DNA of 64,000 nt from Xaviernesmea oryzae (GCF_900177415.1 NZ_FXAF01000003.1:62001-126000), one strand, 5' to 3'; positions 17,280-25,240 are shown, counted from the stretch's first letter. Numbers and translations: made by a program. Notes: generated from the sequence alone by a model not told the origin.

Positions 17280-17301
17280 GCTTGTGTTCCTGGGAGTTGT
17301 T

Positions 17302-17877
17302 TCAGGCCGCGGCGTCCGACTTGCCTGCGAAGCGGCTGGCCCACCGATCGAACTGGTCCATGAATTGCTGCAGGAACAGGCGGGTCTCATCGTTGGTCAC
17401 GTCGCCTTCCGGCGTGACCAGCCCGGGATAGAGATGGATGAACGCCTCCGGCAGGCCCATCACGGCGACGTCGAGGCAGCCGAGGATGGCACGCAGGTGC
17501 TGCTGCGCCGCCGCAGTGCCGATCCTTCCGTAGGAGGCGCCGGTGATCGCCGCCGGCTTGCCGGCCCAGACGCTGGCATCCCTCGGCCGGGAACCCCAGT
17601 CGATCGCGTTCTTCAGCATGGCGGAAACGGAGCGATTGTGCTCCGGCGTCACGAAAAGCAGGGCGTCGGCCTGGCTGATCTGGCCTTTCAGCCGCTCGAC
17701 CTCCGGCGGTGTACCGGCATCCAGGATTTCCTGGTCGAAGATCGGCAGGTCGCGGATCGTCACCCAATCGAATTCCATGTGGGGCTTCGCGAGCCTTGTC
17801 AGCGCCAGAGCCAGGAGCCTGTTGAGCGAAGCCTGGCGTGCGCTGCCGACGATGACGGCGATCTTCAGCCGCGTCAT
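17302..17877 (-). CDS. NADPH-dependent FMN reductase family protein
   Basis: A 191-residue flavodoxin-like fold protein. IAVIVGSARQASLNRLLA at the N-terminus is the FMN phosphate-binding loop, LLFVTPEHNRSVSAMLKNAIDW near 75-97 is the family signature, and GASYGRIGTAAAQQHLR follows. It transfers electrons from NAD(P)H to FMN, or reduces quinones. It leads the minus-strand operon with ligBA, so it may keep the dioxygenase iron reduced, reduce a quinone formed from a catechol, or supply reduced flavin. GGGAGG precedes the ATG. Two palindromes 28-61 bases upstream are probable IclR sites. Confidence 0.86.
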   Translation of the reverse strand: MTRLKIAVIVGSARQASLNRLLALALTRLAKPHMEFDWVTIRDLPIFDQEILDAGTPPEVERLKGQISQADALLFVTPEHNRSVSAMLKNAIDWGSRPRDASVWAGKPAAITGASYGRIGTAAAQQHLRAILGCLDVAVMGLPEAFIHLYPGLVTPEGDVTNDETRLFLQQFMDQFDRWASRFAGKSDAAA

Positions 17878-17904
17878 GAAAAATCCTCCCTTGCACTGCC
17901 AATT

Positions 17905-17938
17905 ATTCGCGTAGCGAATTTATATTCGTATAATGAAT
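17905..17938. promoter_or_regulatory. Tandem IclR operator candidates upstream of the ligBA operon
   Basis: Two 15-bp palindromes lie side by side: ATTCGCGTAGCGAAT (17905-17919, perfect 6-bp arms) and ATTCGTATAATGAAT (17924-17938, 4-bp arms). Their centres are 19 bp apart, the same spacing as a matching pair at 18889-18922 on the other side of the iclR gene. A minus-strand TTGACA lies just upstream (17961-17956), so binding would overlap the promoter. Confidence 0.65.
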
Positions 17939-18008
17939 TCGCAAAACGACGGGAGTGTCAACCCCCGCCACGTGAGGCGGATGAAAATTCCCGATGATCG
18001 AAAAGAGA

Positions 18009-18824
18009 TCAGCGGCCGGGTGCCGCTGTCGGAGCTAGCGAATGCAGCAGCGCCGGAAAACGCGTGAAAAGCTGCGAGAGGCGATTGGCCGCCAGCCGCA
18101 TTTCCGGCAGGCGCTGCTCGATCAATTCATCAGGCGTCAGCCGTGGCGTATAACCGGAACTGTTGATCGAGCAGACAACGCGGCCGGCATTGTCCTTCAC
18201 CGGCACGGCGATTGCGGTGATACCGTAGTCGAGCTGGTCGACAGTGATCGAATAGCCCTTGGCGCGCGTCTCGATGAGGATGTCCCGCAGCTCGGCTTCC
18301 TCGGTGACGGTGTAGTCGGTGAGCTTGACCGGACTATAGGCCTCGAAATACCGGGCGATCTCCTCCTCCGGCAGGGCGGCGAGCAGGACGCGGCCCATCG
18401 AGGTCGCATAGGCCGGATAAGTCACGCCGAGGCTCGCGTTGCGGCGCACGCCGCGGCTTTCCGAAAGATGGGCGATGTAGAGCACGTTTGTCCCGTCGAG
18501 CACGGCCATGTTGGCCGCATCGCCGAACTGCGAGGTGATGCGGTGCAATTCCGGCGTCACCGCTTCCTCGACATTGAACGCATTCAGATAGGCGGATCCC
18601 AGGGTGAGAATGCGGGGCGCCAGCAGGAAATGCTTGTTGTGGCGGCGGATGAAACCGAGCGCCTCGAGGGTCAGCACGTTGCGCCGGACTGTGGCGATCG
18701 GCATGCCGACCTTTCGGGAAAGCTCGGCGAGCGTCATTTCGGGATCCCTGGCGTCGAAGGCTTCCAGGACGGACAAACCCCTCGCCAGCGCCTCGACGAA
18801 CTCGGGCGAATTGCTGTCGATCAT
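18009..18824 (-). CDS. IclR family transcriptional regulator
   Basis: A 271-residue IclR regulator. The N-terminal winged helix-turn-helix spans about residues 10-70 (RGLSVLEAFDARDPEMTLAE, then GMPIATVRRNVLTLEALGFI). The C-terminal effector domain includes GVTYPAYATSMGRVLLAALP and LDYGITAIAVPVKDNAGRV, both family landmarks. It resembles the PcaR/PobR-type regulators of aromatic catabolism. AGGAG precedes the ATG at 18824; the frame runs 12 residues further without a site. It sits between two target candidates, the ligBA operon and the ABC importer, and near-identical paired palindromes lie before each, so it probably controls both. Confidence 0.88.
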   Translation of the reverse strand: MIDSNSPEFVEALARGLSVLEAFDARDPEMTLAELSRKVGMPIATVRRNVLTLEALGFIRRHNKHFLLAPRILTLGSAYLNAFNVEEAVTPELHRITSQFGDAANMAVLDGTNVLYIAHLSESRGVRRNASLGVTYPAYATSMGRVLLAALPEEEIARYFEAYSPVKLTDYTVTEEAELRDILIETRAKGYSITVDQLDYGITAIAVPVKDNAGRVVCSINSSGYTPRLTPDELIEQRLPEMRLAANRLSQLFTRFPALLHSLAPTAAPGR

Positions 18825-18864
18825 CGAATTCTCCTGCAGTTCCCTTTTTCGTTCGCACACGGGA

Positions 18865-18894
18865 TTGACAAGCGCAAGGCCTGCTGCCTATCGT
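18865..18894 (+). promoter_or_regulatory. Candidate promoter of the ABC importer operon
   Basis: A consensus TTGACA (18865-18870) is followed after 18 bases by TATCGT (18889-18894). The -10 element coincides with the left half of the first IclR palindrome, which suggests repression in the absence of inducer. Confidence 0.45.
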
Positions 18895-18922
18895 TATGCG
18901 AATATTTATTCGTCTAGCGAAT
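18889..18922. promoter_or_regulatory. Tandem IclR operator candidates upstream of the ABC importer
   Basis: TATCGTTATGCGAAT (18889-18903) and ATTCGTCTAGCGAAT (18908-18922) share the core TCG-N4-GCGAAT with the pair at 17905-17938, and again the centres are 19 bp apart. The pair lies 21-54 bases before the binding-protein start and 65-98 bases before the divergent iclR start. Confidence 0.65.
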
Positions 18923-18942
18923 TTTCTTGGGAGGGAAAAGCT

Positions 18943-20211
18943 ATGAAGACAAGGCGTGAGTTTCACAAGCTCGCGGTCGCCGCGGCCGCCGGACTTGCCG
19001 CTCCTGCAATCCTGGGGAGAAAGGCTTTTGCGCAGGACAAGCCGATTCGGGTAGGGGCCAGCGTTTCCCTGACGGGGCCGCTCGCCAGCACCAAAAACGG
19101 TCTCATCGGCTACGAGCTGTGGCGCGACGACGTCAACGCGGCCGGAGGTCTTCTCGGCCGCAAGGTCGAGCTGGTCATCTACGACGATCAGAGCAGTGCC
19201 GCGAACGTGCCGGCGATCTATTCCAAACTTGTCGACGTGGATGCCTGCGACGTGCTCTTCTCGCCTTACGGGGCCAACCTGTCCGCGCCGGTCATGCCCT
19301 TCATCAAGCAGCGCGATCTATTCATGATCGGCATGTTCGGGCTTGCGGGCAACGACGTAGCCAAGCACGACAAGTTCTTCCACAGCGGTCCTTGGGGACC
19401 GAATTCCGGCCGTGACTGGGCGCGGGGCTTCTTCGATCTCGCCAAGGCGCAGGGCGTGGCGAAGATCGCCATCATCAATGCCGACCTGGAATTCTCCAAG
19501 AACGCCGCCAAGGGCGGTGCGGAAGTGGCCAAGGAATACGGCATGGAGGTCGTGTTCAACCAGAGCTATCCGCCGAACACTTCCGATTTCTCCTCGATCA
19601 TCCGCAACATCAATGCGGCCGATCCGGACGCGATCTTCATCGCCTCCTATCCGGCCGACAGCACGGCGATCATTCGCGGCGTTAAGGAGATCGGCATTTC
19701 CGACAAGGTGAAGCTCTTCGGCGGCGCGATGATCGGGCCGCAATACGGCGCGCTGCTCGGCTCGCTCGGTCCCGAGCTCAATGGCCTCGTGAACTCGCAT
19801 ACGTTCGTGCCGGAGCCCACCATGCAGACGCCGGCGATCAAGGGCTTCTTCGACCGGTACACGCCGATCGCCGTCAAGCAGGGCGTTGAACCGCTGGGCT
19901 TCTATATCCCGCCCTTCTACTACGTCGCCGGCGAACTCGCGGCGGCCGCGATCAAGGGGTCGAATTCGGTCGATCCGGCCAAGATGGCGGAATTCCTGCA
20001 CGCCAACACGGTCGATACGATCGCGGGCAAGATTGCCTTCAACGAGATCGGCGACTGGAAGGAGCGGCGCGTGCTGATGGTGCAGCTGCGCGGTATCGAA
20101 GGCAACGACCTCGAACAGTTCCGCAGCCCGGGCCGCCAGGTCATCCTCGATCCACCATCGCTGAAGACCGGCGATCTTGCTGCTCCCTATAACAAGGCGC
20201 GCACCAGCTGA
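18943..20211 (+). CDS. livK: ABC transporter substrate-binding protein (branched-chain amino acid type), Tat-exported
   Basis: A 422-residue periplasmic type I binding protein. The N-terminus carries a twin-arginine signal, TRREFHKLAVAAAAGLAAP, ending around AFAQ (residue 31). The mature part begins with the family opening IRVGASVSLTGPLASTKNG and has DDVNAAGGLLGRKVELVIYDD. Proteins of this group often bind aromatic acids or other catabolic substrates as well as amino acids; control by the same IclR sites as the ligBA operon favours an aromatic acid. The start at 18943 follows GGGAGG; longer frames upstream have no site. An 8-bp hairpin separates it from the permease gene. Confidence 0.87.
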   Translation: MKTRREFHKLAVAAAAGLAAPAILGRKAFAQDKPIRVGASVSLTGPLASTKNGLIGYELWRDDVNAAGGLLGRKVELVIYDDQSSAANVPAIYSKLVDVDACDVLFSPYGANLSAPVMPFIKQRDLFMIGMFGLAGNDVAKHDKFFHSGPWGPNSGRDWARGFFDLAKAQGVAKIAIINADLEFSKNAAKGGAEVAKEYGMEVVFNQSYPPNTSDFSSIIRNINAADPDAIFIASYPADSTAIIRGVKEIGISDKVKLFGGAMIGPQYGALLGSLGPELNGLVNSHTFVPEPTMQTPAIKGFFDRYTPIAVKQGVEPLGFYIPPFYYVAGELAAAAIKGSNSVDPAKMAEFLHANTVDTIAGKIAFNEIGDWKERRVLMVQLRGIEGNDLEQFRSPGRQVILDPPSLKTGDLAAPYNKARTS

Positions 20212-20231
20212 TCCCATCAACCGATCCAGAG

Positions 20232-20250
20232 AGCCGGCGGATCGCCGGCT
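20232..20250 (+). promoter_or_regulatory. Intercistronic hairpin after the binding-protein gene
   Basis: A perfect 8-bp stem, AGCCGGCG / CGCCGGCT, with a 3-base loop lies between the binding-protein and permease genes, with no T-run. Such hairpins stabilise the upstream mRNA part or attenuate read-through, giving more binding protein than permease. Confidence 0.6.
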
Positions 20251-20263
20251 CAAGGGCTTGTAA

Positions 20264-21142
20264 ATGTTTTCGATAGACATTCTGCTGAACGCCGTCGTGA
20301 CGGGCATTCTGCTGGGCAGCGTTTATGCCTCGCTCGCCCTCGGGCTCGGCATCACCTTCGGCATTCTCCACATTCCCAATATCGCGCATCCGACGCTGGT
20401 CGTTGCCGGGGCGTTCTTTGTCTACACGCTCACACAATGGGAGCTGGATCCCATCGTCGCCGCATTGATCGGCCTCGTTCCGTTCTACATCCTCGGTGTG
20501 GCGCTCTACCTCTTCTATTCCAGCGTCTTCGAGCGGCGTGGCGGGGCCAACGTGCTGCAGAGCCTGACGCTCTTCTTCGGCCTGTCGCTCGTCGTCGAAA
20601 TCCTGCTGGTGCTGGGTTTCGGTTCCGAGCTGAAATCCGTCAGCGCCCCCTATATCGGCTCCAGCCTCAAGCTCGGCCTGCTCACGATCCCCTACCGGCT
20701 GCTGATCCCGGCGCTGCTCGGCCCAGCCATGATCGCGGCCGTCTGGCTTTATCTCAGCCGCACCAATTCCGGCACGGCGATCCGTGCGGTGGCGCACGAG
20801 GAGCGGGCGCTGTCGATCGCCGGCCTCAACCCGGCCTCCGTCAAGCGGCACGCATTCGGCATCGCGACCGCGACCGCCGTCGTCGCGGGCGCGGCGCTCA
20901 TCATGGTCGGTCCGGTCGAGCCCTTTGCCGGCCGCTATCAGATCGGCCGCGTCTTTGCGATCGTCGTGCTCGCCGGCATGGGATCGATACCCGGCAGCCT
21001 GGTGATCGCGATCGCCATCGGCATCGCGGAGGCGCTCGTCGCGAGTTACCTCAACCCCTCCTGGTCTCCGGGCGTTGCCTTCGCCGTGCTTCTGCTCGGC
21101 CTCGCAAGCCGTCCCCAGGGCCTGTTCGGAGCCGCGCGATGA
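20264..21142 (+). CDS. livH: Branched-chain amino acid-type ABC transporter permease (LivH family)
   Basis: A 292-residue inner-membrane permease with about eight hydrophobic segments. The N-terminal LNAVVTGILLGSVYASLALG and ITFGILHIPNIAHPTLVVAG are hallmarks of LivH. The conserved cytoplasmic loop reads NSGTAIRAVAHEERALSIAG, the contact for the ATPases, and VVLAGMGSIPGSLVIAIAIG is near the end. It pairs with the LivM gene, whose ATG overlaps its stop as ATGA. Ribosome-binding sequence before its own ATG is weak (AAGGG), in line with lower expression than the binding protein. Confidence 0.87.
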   Translation: MFSIDILLNAVVTGILLGSVYASLALGLGITFGILHIPNIAHPTLVVAGAFFVYTLTQWELDPIVAALIGLVPFYILGVALYLFYSSVFERRGGANVLQSLTLFFGLSLVVEILLVLGFGSELKSVSAPYIGSSLKLGLLTIPYRLLIPALLGPAMIAAVWLYLSRTNSGTAIRAVAHEERALSIAGLNPASVKRHAFGIATATAVVAGAALIMVGPVEPFAGRYQIGRVFAIVVLAGMGSIPGSLVIAIAIGIAEALVASYLNPSWSPGVAFAVLLLGLASRPQGLFGAAR

Positions 21143-22089
21143 GCAGGAACTCCGCTCTCTTCCTGATAGGCGTGGCTGTCGTCGTGGCGCTCGGCTTCCT
21201 GATGCCCTGGGTCCTGAAGAACCCGTTCTACTTCTTCGCCGGCTATGTGGTTCTTCAATACGTGACGATCGCCACCGGCTGGAACATTCTCGGTGGTTAC
21301 GCGGGCTACATCAATTTCGGCGCAGCCGGCTTCTTCGGCGCAGGCGTCTATCTCTCCGCCTTCCTGTTCACCACCTTCGGCCTTCCGCTACCGCTATGCA
21401 TCCTCGCCGCAGCCGTCTTCGGCGCTATCCTCGGCGTGCTGATGGGTTACCTGACGCTGCGCATCCAGGGCGTCTATTTCGCTATCGCGACGCTCGGTCT
21501 CGTCGTCGTGCTGGAGACGATCGTGCACAACATCTCCGCCCTTGGCGGGGCGAGCGGCATGGCAGTCTACGGTCCGCGCCCGCCGTCCTGGAGCCCCGGC
21601 CCGTCGCAGTACAATTTCACCGTCATGCTGGTGATTGCCGCCGTGAGCGTGGCGCTCGCCCGTTTCGTGGAAATCTCCTGGATCGGCCGCGGCCTGCGTG
21701 CCGTCAGGGCGAGCGAGGATGCGGCGGAATGCTCCGGCGTGCCGACGCTCAGGCTGAAGCTGCTGGCCTGCGCGCTCAGCGGCGCGGTGCTGGCGGCGGC
21801 GGGTGCGCCCTATCCCTTCTACACCTCGTTCGTCGAACCGGTCACCGCCTTCAGCCTGATCATCGGCCTCAACGCTATCGCCATGCCGCTGATCGGCGGG
21901 ACGAAGAGCTGGGCGGGTCCGGTGCTCGGCGCGCTGCTGCTTGCCTCGGTACAGCAAATCGCCACCGTCACCATCTCGTCCGAGCTCAATATCCTGTTCG
22001 TCGGGCTGGTACTGATCGCCTTCGTCGCCTTTGCGCCGGGCGGCATCGCCGATCTCTTCGGCCGCCGGCAGGGGAGGGCCAGATCGTGA
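21139..22089 (+). CDS. livM: Branched-chain amino acid-type ABC transporter permease (LivM family)
   Basis: A 316-residue inner-membrane permease. The family signature GWNILGGYAGYINFGAAGFF lies at about residues 46-65, LMGYLTLRIQGVYFAIATLG follows, and the ATPase contact loop reads GRGLRAVRASEDAAECSGVP. It starts at the ATG overlapping the livH TGA; upstream extension of the frame runs antiphase through livH and is not used. Its own stop overlaps the livG GTG start (GTGA). Together with LivH it forms the membrane pore of the importer. Confidence 0.87.
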   Translation: MSRNSALFLIGVAVVVALGFLMPWVLKNPFYFFAGYVVLQYVTIATGWNILGGYAGYINFGAAGFFGAGVYLSAFLFTTFGLPLPLCILAAAVFGAILGVLMGYLTLRIQGVYFAIATLGLVVVLETIVHNISALGGASGMAVYGPRPPSWSPGPSQYNFTVMLVIAAVSVALARFVEISWIGRGLRAVRASEDAAECSGVPTLRLKLLACALSGAVLAAAGAPYPFYTSFVEPVTAFSLIIGLNAIAMPLIGGTKSWAGPVLGALLLASVQQIATVTISSELNILFVGLVLIAFVAFAPGGIADLFGRRQGRARS

Positions 22090-22799
22090 GCGATATCGTT
22101 CTCTCCATGAAAGGCGTCGAGAAGGTCTTCGGCGCGTTCCGGGCGCTCGGCCCCGTCGATCTCGACCTTCGCGCCGGCGAACGGCTCGGCATTATCGGCC
22201 CGAACGGCTCCGGTAAGACGACACTGATCAACTGCATCACCGGCGTCTATCGTCCAGACAAGGGTTCGGTGCATTTCGAGGGCCGCGACATTTCCCATAT
22301 CGAGGCCCATAGGCGTGCCCGACTCGGGATTTCGCGCAGCTTCCAGATCCCGCGGCCATTCACCGGCATGACGGTGTTGGAGAACCTGCTCGTGCCGCTC
22401 GATTACTGCCATGTAGATGGCAGCAGGGAAGAGCGGGCGCGATCGGTTCTGTCGAGCGTCGGGCTCGCCGGCCGCGTTTCCGATCCGTCCGAAAGCCTAT
22501 CCCAGCTCGAACTGCGCAAGCTGGAGCTCGCCCGTGCCCTGGTCGGCAATCCGAAGGTGCTGATCGCCGACGAGGCGATGGCGGGCTTGTCCGAAGAGGA
22601 GATCGACGAGGTGCTGGCGATCCTCCTCGCGCTCAACCGATCGGGTGTCGCCGTCATCATGATCGAGCACATCATGCATGCGGTAATGCGTTTTTCCGAA
22701 CGGATCGTCTGCTTCGAGACCGGCAGGCTGATCGCGTCGGGAACCTCGACCGAGATTGCCGAAAATCCGCTCGTTCAGAAGGTATATTTCGGTGAATAG
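22086..22799 (+). CDS. livG: ABC transporter ATP-binding protein (LivG family)
   Basis: A 237-residue ATPase. Walker A is GPNGSGKTT, Walker B is VLIADEAMAGLS, and the switch His lies in MIEHIMHAV. The signature motif is atypical: SLSQLELRKLELARAL replaces the usual LSGGQ form, though LivG proteins often vary here. Translation starts at a GTG that overlaps the livM stop as GTGA; there is no separate ribosome site, so coupling is likely. The end overlaps the next gene by eight bases. Confidence 0.86.
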   Translation: MSDIVLSMKGVEKVFGAFRALGPVDLDLRAGERLGIIGPNGSGKTTLINCITGVYRPDKGSVHFEGRDISHIEAHRRARLGISRSFQIPRPFTGMTVLENLLVPLDYCHVDGSREERARSVLSSVGLAGRVSDPSESLSQLELRKLELARALVGNPKVLIADEAMAGLSEEEIDEVLAILLALNRSGVAVIMIEHIMHAVMRFSERIVCFETGRLIASGTSTEIAENPLVQKVYFGE

Positions 22800-23526
22800 G
22801 CTGATCATCGACAATCTTTCTGCCGGTTACGGCGCCGTCTCGGTGTTGCGCAACGTCTCGCTGGAATTGAACGAAAGCGAGATGGTTGCGCTGCTCGGCA
22901 TGAACGGCAACGGCAAGAGCACGCTGCTCAACTGCGTGCTCGGCTTCGTGCGGGCGAGTGCCGGCCGTATTCTGCTCGAATGGGATGGCAGGACTGCCGA
23001 CCTCACCAAGCTGCAACCGCACGAGATCGTGCGGCTCGGCCTGTCGATCGTGCCGGAAGGGCGGCGGCTGGTGCCGAACATCTCGGTCGAGGACAATCTG
23101 AAGCTCGCCGGCAGCAACCCGCTCGTCGCCGCCCGGATGAAGGAAAACCTCGCCTATTGTTTCGAGACCTTTCCGCTGCTTCAGGAGCGCCGCAGACAGA
23201 TCGCCTCGACCATGAGCGGCGGCCAACAGCAATTGCTGGCGATCGCCCGTTCGCTGATGACGTCCCCGAAGATCATCATCATCGACGAGCCTTCGGTGGG
23301 GCTCGCGCCGATCGTCGTGCGCGATGTGCTGAACGCGATCACTCAGTTGCGCGAAAAGAGCAATATGACGATCCTGATGGCGGAGCAGAGCTTTTTCCAG
23401 GCGATCGACGTGTCGTCGCGCGCCTATGTGCTGGCGCATGGGAGCATTCACCGGGAGTTCAGGCGTTCGGACGGCGAGATCGCCCATGAGGAAATCCGTC
23501 GCGCCATGCTGGGGACGGCCCACTGA
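22792..23526 (+). CDS. livF: ABC transporter ATP-binding protein (LivF family)
   Basis: A 244-residue ATPase of the LivF group. Walker A is GMNGNGKST, the signature is STMSGGQQQLLAIARSL, Walker B is IIIIDEPSVGLAP, and the His switch position is replaced: MAEQSFFQAID has Gln where LivG has His, as usual for LivF. I chose the GTG at 22792, eight bases inside livG, because AGAAGG lies nine bases upstream and the protein then begins NRLIIDNLSAGYG like its relatives. It completes the five-gene importer. Confidence 0.85.
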   Translation: MNRLIIDNLSAGYGAVSVLRNVSLELNESEMVALLGMNGNGKSTLLNCVLGFVRASAGRILLEWDGRTADLTKLQPHEIVRLGLSIVPEGRRLVPNISVEDNLKLAGSNPLVAARMKENLAYCFETFPLLQERRRQIASTMSGGQQQLLAIARSLMTSPKIIIIDEPSVGLAPIVVRDVLNAITQLREKSNMTILMAEQSFFQAIDVSSRAYVLAHGSIHREFRRSDGEIAHEEIRRAMLGTAH

Positions 23527-23536
23527 GGAGGCTTCG

Positions 23537-24346
23537 ATGGAGCTCGGATTGAAGGGCAGGGTGGCGCTCGTCACCGGCGCCAGCAAGGGCATCGGCAGGG
23601 CGACGGCCATCTCGTTCGCCAGGGAAGGCGCGAAAGTCGTGCTTCTTGCCCGTACTGCCGCCGACCTCGATCTGGTGGCGAAGGAGATCAGCTCCGAGCA
23701 GGGCGTGCCTGTTCTGGCCATCGCCGCCGACATCACCAGTGCCGGGGATGTGAAGCGTGCCGCCGAGACGGTGAAGGCGCATCCGGATTTCGGCCGGGTA
23801 CATGTGCTGGTCAACAATGCCGGCAGCGCGATCCGAAGGCAGGATCGACAGCTTCTCTGGGAAGACGACGACTGGCGGACCGATCTCGAAATCAAGATGA
23901 TCGGCTATCTCCGCGTCATCCGCGATTTCCTGCCGCTGATGCCGCGCGACGGCACCGGCCGGATCGTCAACGTGACGGGCGCAGCCGGCATCTCGACGTG
24001 GTCGCCAGCACTGACGCATGGTCTCAACAATGCCGCGCTCAACCACGGCACCGGTTATCTGGCACAGGACCTGGCAGCGGAAAAGATCACCGTCAATGCC
24101 GTCATCCCCGGTCTGATCGCCACCGAATGGCGGCAATACTGGGCCGACAATGCCGGCAGTTCCTCAGGCATTTCGCGAGAGGAGTTCCTCGAAAAGTTCT
24201 GCCGCGAGAAGGGCATCATTTCCGGCCGTTGGGCACAGTCGGAGGAGGTGGCTGACGTCATCGTGTTCCTCGGCTCGGACCGCGCCTCCTATATCAACGG
24301 CGCCAAGATCATGGTCGATGGTGGCATCCATGTGAACGCCCGCTGA
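23537..24346 (+). CDS. SDR-family protein with substituted catalytic triad
   Basis: A 269-residue short-chain dehydrogenase fold. The nucleotide motif TGASKGIG (residues 13-20), AADIT and NNAG (93-96) are intact, so NAD(P) binding is likely. The catalytic residues are not: where classical members have Tyr-x-x-x-Lys this protein has His161-Gly-Leu-Asn-Asn165, and the usual Ser is Gly148 within VTGAAG. The C-terminus VDGGIHVNAR is normal. It is the last gene of the ABC importer operon, ten bases after livF, preceded by GAGGAGG. It may be an SDR subgroup with altered chemistry or a non-catalytic binding protein. Confidence 0.85.
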   Translation: MELGLKGRVALVTGASKGIGRATAISFAREGAKVVLLARTAADLDLVAKEISSEQGVPVLAIAADITSAGDVKRAAETVKAHPDFGRVHVLVNNAGSAIRRQDRQLLWEDDDWRTDLEIKMIGYLRVIRDFLPLMPRDGTGRIVNVTGAAGISTWSPALTHGLNNAALNHGTGYLAQDLAAEKITVNAVIPGLIATEWRQYWADNAGSSSGISREEFLEKFCREKGIISGRWAQSEEVADVIVFLGSDRASYINGAKIMVDGGIHVNAR

Positions 24347-24403
24347 TCCCGCCTGGCCTCCATGGACGGGAGATCACGAGGCCCGAGAAGGCCTGCGCGG
24401 CAA

Positions 24404-24550
24404 GTGATCGGCTTCTTCAGGGAGAAGGGCCTCGATGTCTACGGGCCAGACGTGGCCGCCTTCCGGGAATATGCTCAGAAGCAGTATCTGAACTCGCCGC
24501 TCTCGTCTTCCTGGCCGAAGGGCATGCTGGAACGCATCAACAGCGTTTGA
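24404..24550 (+). pseudogene. 3' remnant of a TRAP transporter DctP gene
   Basis: The frame from 24404 encodes 48 residues and a stop. The segment DVYGPDVAAFREYAQKQYLN followed by SWPKGMLERINSV aligns residue for residue with the C-terminus of the intact DctP gene at 25468-26451 (NIYEPDLAAFRKFAQEKYLA then SWPKGVLEKVAAI). No start, signal peptide or binding domain precedes it. It is therefore the tail of a second binding-protein gene removed by deletion or rearrangement, with the break near 24400. It lies between the ABC operon and the convergent gntR gene. The surviving part shows no frameshift, so the loss may be fairly recent. Confidence 0.82.
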
Positions 24551-24565
24551 TTGCCGCGAGCCCGG

Positions 24566-25240
24566 CTAGCGTATGCGGCCGCTCTTCAGCACGTGCTCTG
24601 CGCCGTTGCGGACATGCCGGGTCAGCATCTCCCGCGCGCCTTCGACATCCCGCTTCATGGCAAGCTCAAAGAGCAGCCGGTGGTCGTCGACCACCGGTTT
24701 GCCGCGAAAGCTCTCCGCCAGCAGATGATAGCGCAGGAAGCGATCGAAGACGGAAGAGAGCGTCGCCATCAGGGCCTCGGAATTGCAGGCCGAGACAAGC
24801 GCCTGGTGAAACTCCCAGTCATAGCGCACCCAATCGACTGTCCGCGACGCATCGCCTTCGAGGAGCTGGCGCTCAATTGCCGAAAGCTTGTGATGCGCAG
24901 CGACAATGCGGGCTTCCCAGTCAAGGTCTCCCGCTGCAAAGGACAGGCCGATCGCATGGCATTCGAGTAGCATGCGCAGATCGGCAAGCTCCAGGAGTTC
25001 CCGTCGCGAAGCGGGGCTCACCTGGAAGCCGCGCTGCCCTTCCGCCACGATGAGATTTTCGGCCGTCAGCCTGCTGAGGATTTCGCGAAGCGTCGAGACG
25101 CTCACCGAGTACCGTTCCTTTGCCTGTTCCAGCTTGATTCTGGAGCCGGGTGCAAGGGCGCCGGAAATGATGTCCTGACGGATCTGCCGGAAGGCAATCT
25201 CGCCGACCGTCTCGGCATTATCTCGTTCCGATTTTACCAT
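24566..25240 (-). CDS. GntR family transcriptional regulator (FadR/FCD type)
   Basis: A 224-residue regulator. The N-terminal winged helix (residues about 12-75) includes AFRQIRQDIISGALAPGSRI and YSVSVSTLREILSRLTAENL. The C-terminal FCD helical domain contains DLRMLLECHAIGLSF, WEFHQALVSAC and HRLLFELAMKRDVEGAREML, whose Asp and His residues usually bind a metal and a carboxylate effector. It is transcribed away from the TRAP genes, so it likely controls them through the AT-rich divergent region and the palindrome at 25363-25388. Sugar acids or hydroxy-aromatic acids are common effectors. Confidence 0.88.
   Translation of the reverse strand: MVKSERDNAETVGEIAFRQIRQDIISGALAPGSRIKLEQAKERYSVSVSTLREILSRLTAENLIVAEGQRGFQVSPASRRELLELADLRMLLECHAIGLSFAAGDLDWEARIVAAHHKLSAIERQLLEGDASRTVDWVRYDWEFHQALVSACNSEALMATLSSVFDRFLRYHLLAESFRGKPVVDDHRLLFELAMKRDVEGAREMLTRHVRNGAEHVLKSGRIR

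Noticed and set aside
15192..17363. A 723-codon plus-strand frame across the CoA-transferase and citryl-CoA-lyase genes.
   Set aside because: It is antisense to three genes with recognisable motifs and coupled spacing, and it has no domain pattern of its own.
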